From the NCBI GenBank assembly GCA_030537915.1, contig JAUNUZ010000066.1, positions 1 through 9,168 on the forward strand: 9,168 nucleotides of DNA, in the 5' to 3' direction. Shown piece by piece: positions 5,499 to 9,168 of the stretch. The first letter of the stretch is position 1; each line of letters begins with the position of its first letter. The translations under genes and the position numbers were made by a program. The stretch comes from Micrococcales bacterium. Lineage in GTDB: Bacteria > Actinomycetota > Actinomycetes > Actinomycetales > Dermatophilaceae. The notes below the pieces were generated by a model. It saw nothing but the letters and a program-made list of their open reading frames with translations. It was not told the origin of the DNA and ran no database searches.

Positions 5499-6490
5499 CT
5501 TGACGGTCTTCGTGATGGTCCAGGGCCGACGGGTCGGTGCTCGTCGTAGTGATCACCATGCGGGGCATGCAGATGCCCGTCGTGCAGGTAGTCGTGATGG
5601 TCCTCGTGCTCGACGCGCTCGTGGCCGCAGCCCTGCCCGTGCTCGTGGCTGTGCGGTTCGGCATAGCGGTGTCCCCGCGCGGCCAACGCGCCGCGGATGG
5701 AGGCGGTCATCGCAAGGAGCGCGAAGACGACGACGGTCGACAGCACGATCGTGCCGCCGGAGGGGGTCTGGAGATAGAACGAGCCGATCACTCCCCCTAC
5801 CGCGCAGGCGACGCCGATCGCGACGGCAAGGATCGAGGCGGAGCGGAAGCTGCGTGCGACGAGCTGGGCACTCGCGTTGGGGACGATCATGAGGGCGCTG
5901 ATGAGCAGCAGGCCGACAACCCGCATCGACACCACAACGGTGACGGCGGTGAGGATCGCGAGCGTGGTGTTGAGCGCGAGGACGGGCAGGCCGACGGCCT
6001 TGGCGTATTCGGGATCGTTGGCCACTGCGAAGAGCCGCGGGCGCAGGATCCAGGTGACGATCACGACCGCAACGGCGAGCCCGGCGAAGACGACGATGTC
6101 TGACCGGCTCGTCGTCGTGATCGCCCCGAAGAGATACCCGTTCATCGACGACGCGGCATTCCCGGCTCTGGCCATGACGACGACGCCGAGCGCGATCCCC
6201 CCGTAGAACATGATCGCCAGGGCGACGTCACCGCTGGTGCGCCCCTGGGCGCGCACCAACTCGATGGCGACCGCCGCACCGACGGCGAAGAGCAGGGCCA
6301 CCCAAACCGGTGACTGCCCGGTCAGCGCGCCGACCGCAACACCCGCGAAGGCGACGTGGCCGATCCCGTCGCCGATCAGCGAGAGCCGGCGCTGCACGAG
6401 GAAGACGCCGACCAGCGGCGCCGCACACCCCACGAGGAGCGCCGCAAGCAACGCACGCTGCATGAAGTCGTAGGCGAGGACGTTATGCAC
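5495..6490 (-). CDS. znuB: zinc ABC transporter permease ZnuB with His-rich C-terminal tail
   Basis: This 331-residue integral membrane subunit of the ABC-3 family moves Zn2+ delivered by ZnuA. Residues 10-265 hold about eight to nine hydrophobic segments with family blocks SLIGDGIGHVAFAGVA (37-52), NGYLFG (117-122) and GLLLISALMIVPNASAQLVA (193-212). Residues 274-318 form an unusual hydrophilic tail with 14 His, one Cys and many Asp/Glu. In this family the C-terminus is normally cytoplasmic, so the tail would face ZnuC and the cytosol. The GTG at 6490 is preferred because it overlaps the znuC stop by 8 nt and has CGGAG about 10 nt upstream; the ATG at 6463 has no SD. Its TGA overlaps the zur ATG. 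The family also includes Mn and Fe permeases; the Zur gene and the Zur box in the same operon make zinc the best substrate call. Confidence 0.93.
   Translation of the reverse strand: MHNVLAYDFMQRALLAALLVGCAAPLVGVFLVQRRLSLIGDGIGHVAFAGVAVGALTGQSPVWVALLFAVGAAVAIELVRAQGRTSGDVALAIMFYGGIALGVVVMARAGNAASSMNGYLFGAITTTSRSDIVVFAGLAVAVVIVTWILRPRLFAVANDPEYAKAVGLPVLALNTTLAILTAVTVVVSMRVVGLLLISALMIVPNASAQLVARSFRSASILAVAIGVACAVGGVIGSFYLQTPSGGTIVLSTVVVFALLAMTASIRGALAARGHRYAEPHSHEHGQGCGHERVEHEDHHDYLHDGHLHAPHGDHYDEHRPVGPGPSRRPSR
5537..5671 (-). other. His-rich segment of ZnuB (residues 274-318)
   Basis: This part of znuB encodes 14 His, one Cys and about a dozen Asp/Glu in 45 residues, in patterns such as HSHEH, HEDHH, HDGHLH and HGDH. 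The composition is typical of a disordered metal-binding region. The frame is continuous with the permease, the codons are unremarkable, and it ends just before the overlap with zur. Confidence 0.85.
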
Positions 6491-7352
6491 GGGGCATCGG
6501 CTCCGTCGGGAAGGCGGGAGCCAGCGGCACCCCGCGACGACTCGGATCTGCGGGGCCGACCGGGTCATCACACTCGCGCCCGTCGTCGGGCCGGTGAGTG
6601 CCGGGCAAGTCCCCAGCAATCTCGTAACGGGCGTCTCCCGCCAGACGCCCCGCGGGGACGGGTTCACGCGTCGGAGACAGCAGCGCGTCCGCGACAACGC
6701 GACCCGCGCTCATCGTGACGCAGCGGCGCAAGATCGGGCGCAGCGGCTCCACCTCGTGCGTGACGACGAGCAGGGTCGTGCCCTGCTCGACGAGACGCCG
6801 CAACACATCGAGCAGCAGGTGTTGGTTCGCGAGGTCGACCCCCGCCGTGGGCTCGTCCATGATGAGCACCTGCGGCTGCGCAGCCAACGCGCGGGCGATG
6901 AGGCAGCGGCGCTGTTGGCCGCCGGACAATGTCGCGACCTCGTGGCGGCCGAAATCTGCGAGACCGACGACGTCAAGAGCCTCTGCGACTATCTGCCGGT
7001 CGCGTCGGCTGGGACGGGCCAGCAGACCCTGGTGCGGCAGTCGCCCCGTCGAGACGATCTCGGTGACCGTCGCTGCCACCGACGCCGACAGCGTGTGCCG
7101 CTGGGGCACGTAGCCGAGCAAGTAGCGCTTCGTGAATGTCTCCAGCGGCGTGCCGAAGATGTCGACCTCACCACCAAGGTGGTCGTTGATGCGCAGTATC
7201 CCCTTGATCAGGGTCGACTTGCCGCTGCCGTTGGCACCGACGAGCGCGACGGTCTCACCCGGCAAGATGTCGAGGTCGACGTCCGAGACGACCTTGCGGT
7301 CGGCATATCCGAAGGACGCGGACCGCAGGCTGACGACCGGCGTCAGTTGCAC
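6483..7352 (-). CDS. znuC: zinc ABC transporter ATPase ZnuC
   Basis: This 289-residue ABC ATPase should power zinc import from the cytoplasmic face. The nucleotide-binding domain is complete: Walker A GANGSGKST (39-47), Q-loop Gln84 in YVPQRHTLS, signature LSGGQQRR (142-149), Walker B VLIMDEP (162-168, E167 catalytic) and H-loop His199 in VVTHE. The Q-loop context is typical of the Mn/Zn/Fe ATPases. After about residue 225 there is a roughly 60-residue tail, rich in Pro, Asp and Arg, longer than in E. coli ZnuC (251 residues) and probably disordered. The GTG at 7352 overlaps the znuA stop by 10 nt and has AGAAGGGA about 6 nt upstream. The stop overlaps the znuB start by 8 nt, so the three subunits are tightly coupled. 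Confidence 0.94.
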   Translation of the reverse strand: MQLTPVVSLRSASFGYADRKVVSDVDLDILPGETVALVGANGSGKSTLIKGILRINDHLGGEVDIFGTPLETFTKRYLLGYVPQRHTLSASVAATVTEIVSTGRLPHQGLLARPSRRDRQIVAEALDVVGLADFGRHEVATLSGGQQRRCLIARALAAQPQVLIMDEPTAGVDLANQHLLLDVLRRLVEQGTTLLVVTHEVEPLRPILRRCVTMSAGRVVADALLSPTREPVPAGRLAGDARYEIAGDLPGTHRPDDGRECDDPVGPADPSRRGVPLAPAFPTEPMPRA

Positions 7353-8332
7353 TGTTGTCCCTTCTGCAAGGTCGCGAGGTTGGCCCGCATGACCTGCAGG
7401 TAGTCGCGGCCGGCCGACTTGTCGCTGAGGCCCTCCAGCGGATCGAGCACTGCCGTTGTCGCGCCAGTCTCCTTGGCCAAGGTCTCGCCGATGGCTGGGC
7501 TCACCAGTGTCTCGGTGTAGATCGTGCCGATCTTGTTCGCCTTGACGTAATCGGCGACCGCAGCCAGGCGAGCCGGGTCCGGCTCGGCACCCGGAGTCAG
7601 CCCGACAACCGGGACTTGTTGGAATCCGTAACGGTCGGCCAGGTAGGCGAACGCGGCGTGGCTGGTCACGAGCTTCTTACTCTTGCAGGTCGTGAGCGCG
7701 GAGGCGAAGTCGCCGTCGAGGGTCGTCAACTCCTTGGAGAATGTCGTGGCATTCTCGTAGTAGAGGCCCTTGTCGATCGGGTCGAGGCGGCCCAGCTCGG
7801 TGGCGATGGCCTGAGCGACCTTCTGGTACCGGATCGGTTCCAGCCAAAAGTGCGGGTCCGTCGTCCCGGCCCGGGTGTCCGAAGCGCCGGGGATCGCGGT
7901 CGGGGCGCCGCCCGCCTGGCCGTCATCGCCGATCACGTCGGCGTAGCGCAGGGACAAGTCGGCCACCGGGGAGACGTCGAAGGCCGTGCCCTGCTGCTCG
8001 GCGATAGCCTCATCGACGGCCGGCTGCAGCCCCTTCTCGTAGACCGAGAGCTTTGCGTCACTAATGGTCGCGACGTCCTGTGGGGTCAGCTCGAGGTCAT
8101 GCGGCTCCACGCCCGCTTTGGTGAGGTTCGTGACCTGTACTTTGTCTCCGCCTACCCGCTCCACGGCATAGGCGAGCGGGTAGAAGGACGCCACGACCGC
8201 AAGCCTTCCGCCCTCCGTGGCGCCGTCCGAGGTCGCACCCCCAGCGGCAGGCGCATCCGAGGAGCCGCAGGCGCTCAGGCCGACGCCGGCTGCGACAAGG
8301 GTGGCGACGAGCGCTGCGGGTCGGAGATTCAT
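7343..8332 (-). CDS. znuA: zinc-binding lipoprotein ZnuA (cluster A-I SBP)
   Basis: This 329-residue substrate-binding lipoprotein captures Zn2+ outside the membrane for ZnuBC. A signal peptide ends in lipobox LSAC with Cys22 as the lipid attachment site, followed by a Gly/Ser/Ala linker. The expected ligands are H78 in GVEPHDLE, H161 in DPHFWLEP and H225 in VTSHAAFAYLADRYGF; the fourth is probably D297 in LDPLEG, with E274 in YTETL as a neighbour. These are the only three histidines in the protein. The loop before DPHFW (about 133-159), which is His-rich in many ZnuA proteins, is Gly/Ala/Asp/Thr-rich here. C216 and C328 could form a disulfide. Manganese-binding relatives cannot be excluded from ligands alone, but the Zur box in front and zur in the operon favour zinc. 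The ATG at 8332 has no SD, which fits a leaderless message. Confidence 0.92.
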   Translation of the reverse strand: MNLRPAALVATLVAAGVGLSACGSSDAPAAGGATSDGATEGGRLAVVASFYPLAYAVERVGGDKVQVTNLTKAGVEPHDLELTPQDVATISDAKLSVYEKGLQPAVDEAIAEQQGTAFDVSPVADLSLRYADVIGDDGQAGGAPTAIPGASDTRAGTTDPHFWLEPIRYQKVAQAIATELGRLDPIDKGLYYENATTFSKELTTLDGDFASALTTCKSKKLVTSHAAFAYLADRYGFQQVPVVGLTPGAEPDPARLAAVADYVKANKIGTIYTETLVSPAIGETLAKETGATTAVLDPLEGLSDKSAGRDYLQVMRANLATLQKGQQCN

Positions 8333-8339
8333 AGCCGCG

Positions 8340-8369
8340 ATCGTTGCAGCACTTGATAATCATTGTCAA
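8340..8369 (-). promoter_or_regulatory. znuA promoter, possibly leaderless
   Basis: On the minus strand TTGACA (8369-8364), a perfect -35, is followed after 18 nt by AACGAT (8345-8340), a weak -10. Only 7 nt separate this -10 from the znuA ATG at 8332, so the start site would fall at or next to the ATG. The lack of an SD before znuA supports a leaderless transcript. The -35 lies within the Zur box. Confidence 0.45.
8353..8369. promoter_or_regulatory. Zur box upstream of znuA
   Basis: TTGATAATCATTGTCAA is an inverted repeat around the central C8361, with one mismatched pair (A8357/G8365), and fits the actinobacterial Zur consensus TGANAATNATTNTCA at every fixed position. It lies 20 nt before the znuA ATG and covers the candidate -35, so bound Zur would block RNA polymerase. 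I saw no other copy in the window. Confidence 0.85.
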
Positions 8370-8392
8370 CACGGCAGACGCTTTGCTGATGT

Positions 8393-8437
8393 GCGGGGCT
8401 GGGGCCCTCCATCGATCGCGACCTCCACCCAGCCCGC
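8393..8437 (-). terminator. inverted repeat downstream of the secreted-protein gene
   Basis: GCGGGGCTGGG (8393-8403) and CCCAGCCCGC (8428-8437) pair over 10 bp with one bulged G and a 24-nt loop. It sits 41 nt past the stop at 8478 and before the Zur box. It could end the upstream transcript and insulate the znu operon, but the loop is long and no T tract follows. Confidence 0.33.
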
Positions 8438-8477
8438 GCCTCTGCTCGTCGTTGACCTCGTCCCCCACCTCGCGCCG

Positions 8478-9089
8478 TCAGTCCCCCGCGATGAAGAACT
8501 CCCAGGTACCGCGCTCGGAGACGCTGATGCGCCAGCCGAGGTAGCCGGAGTCCTGCCGCCGCATCTGGTCGGCCTGGGCCTTGGTCAGCAGCCCGGCGGC
8601 TACGGCCTCGTCCCACGCCGCTCGCTCGTTGTAGGCCTCGCCCGCCGCGACGCGCGGCCAGACGTAGCTGTGCGAGATCTTCTCGTAGCCGGGCCTGGCC
8701 TTGACCAGCGCATCCACGAGGTAGCGGTATCGCACCTCCTTCTCGCCAAGGGCGAAGAAGTCCTTCGGCGTCACGATCCCGAAGCTGAGCCTCGTCTTGT
8801 CGTGCTGCGCACGCTTGGTCAGCGAGGCCGCATCGCAGCGAACACCCCCAACGAGCAGCGCCCGCGCCGTCGTGCGCGTTGCCGTCGGCATCCCGCGAAC
8901 GACGACGAGCCGACCGGGACGCTGCCCTCCCGTGCACTTCGGCTTGGCCTCCGACACCACCGACCTCACGGTGGTCGCCTGCGCGCGCCGAGGAGAAACA
9001 GCGGATGCCATCGGGCCGGCCGACAGAGCGAGCGCCAGGACCCCCGCAACGCCGCCGGCTATCGCACACCTTTGACGTAAAACCTGCAT
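8478..9089 (-). CDS. secreted protein of unknown function
   Basis: I do not recognise this 203-residue protein. Residues 1-30 look like a Sec signal peptide: a charged start (MQVLRQR), a hydrophobic core (about 10-24) and a possible ASA cleavage site at 28-30. No lipobox Cys is present. The mature part has two cysteines (C52, C85) that could form a disulfide, a charged middle region with FGIVTPKDFFALGEKEVRYR (103-122), and a Trp/Tyr-containing end with GYLGWRISVSERGTWEFFI (182-200), which looks like a beta-rich closing segment. The ATG at 9089 has a GGGGGCAGGAG purine run immediately upstream; the in-frame GTG at 9107 is less likely. It is on the same strand as znuA, but the 145-nt gap with an inverted repeat and the Zur box argues for a separate transcript. 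No zinc-binding motif suggests a link to the operon. Confidence 0.75.
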   Translation of the reverse strand: MQVLRQRCAIAGGVAGVLALALSAGPMASAVSPRRAQATTVRSVVSEAKPKCTGGQRPGRLVVVRGMPTATRTTARALLVGGVRCDAASLTKRAQHDKTRLSFGIVTPKDFFALGEKEVRYRYLVDALVKARPGYEKISHSYVWPRVAAGEAYNERAAWDEAVAAGLLTKAQADQMRRQDSGYLGWRISVSERGTWEFFIAGD

Positions 9090-9115
9090 TCTCCTGCCCC
9101 CTGTCACTGCGGCCG

Positions 9116-9144
9116 ACGATCCGGCCGATCACCCAGCGTGTCAA
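9116..9144 (-). promoter_or_regulatory. possible promoter of the secreted-protein gene
   Basis: TTGACA (9144-9139) is a perfect -35, followed after 17 nt by GATCGT (9121-9116), a weak -10. Transcription would start about 20 nt before the ATG at 9089, leaving room for the purine-rich ribosome-binding region. Confidence 0.35.
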
Positions 9145-9168
9145 AGGATTCCGCGCAGGGACAGAGCA

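Noticed and set aside
7355..8356. Long plus-strand reading frame (333 codons) antisense to znuA
   Set aside because: znuA on the minus strand has a lipobox, ligands and operon overlaps. The plus-strand frame has no motif, and its 3' end runs past the znuA ATG by chance.
1..9168. Search for CRISPR arrays, insertion sequences, tRNA/rRNA genes, att sites and defence islands
   Set aside because: No direct repeat array, transposase-like protein, cloverleaf or long terminal repeat was found by eye. The single partial nuclease gene alone does not indicate a defence system.

Overview
The window is high-GC DNA with strong G/C preference at third codon positions, densely packed genes, frequent GTG starts and 4-10 nt gene overlaps. 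The family resemblances (a mycobacterial-type Zur, an Rv3717-type peptidoglycan amidase, a TM0106-type RecB-like nuclease) point to an actinobacterium, perhaps in or near Micrococcales. That last placement is a guess. I see no mobile element, CRISPR array, tRNA or rRNA, and the region reads as chromosomal core sequence.

Left part (1-3475). A RecB-like nuclease gene runs off the left edge on the minus strand. A divergent plus-strand set follows: a secreted zinc-dependent N-acetylmuramoyl-L-alanine amidase, a gamma-carbonic-anhydrase-family hexapeptide protein with an apparently leaderless promoter, and a Bcr/CflA-type drug-efflux MFS transporter. The transporter starts at a GTG that overlaps the stop of a tiny upstream ORF.

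Middle (3476-4111). A 90-residue Cys/His-rich protein, probably zinc-binding and not recognised by me, lies on the minus strand convergent to the MFS gene. Behind it is a 321-nt stretch with no gene, holding only hairpins.

Right part (4112-9168, all minus strand). The core is a zinc-uptake operon, znuA-znuC-znuB-zur, with genes overlapping by 10, 8 and 4 nt. A dual-cysteine pyridoxal-kinase-like gene follows after 97 nt. A near-perfect 17-bp Zur box sits directly before znuA and overlaps a plausible -35 element, which suggests that zinc-loaded Zur shuts off uptake and its own synthesis. An unrecognised secreted protein gene lies upstream of the operon.

The most distinctive feature is in the zinc transporter. 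The lipoprotein ZnuA lacks the usual His-rich loop and has only three histidines in the whole protein, at the positions expected for metal ligands. The permease ZnuB instead carries a C-terminal tail with 14 His in 45 residues, probably on the cytoplasmic side. I found no clear candidate for a wholly new multi-gene system. The relocated His-rich element and the Cys/His-rich small protein are the best leads.
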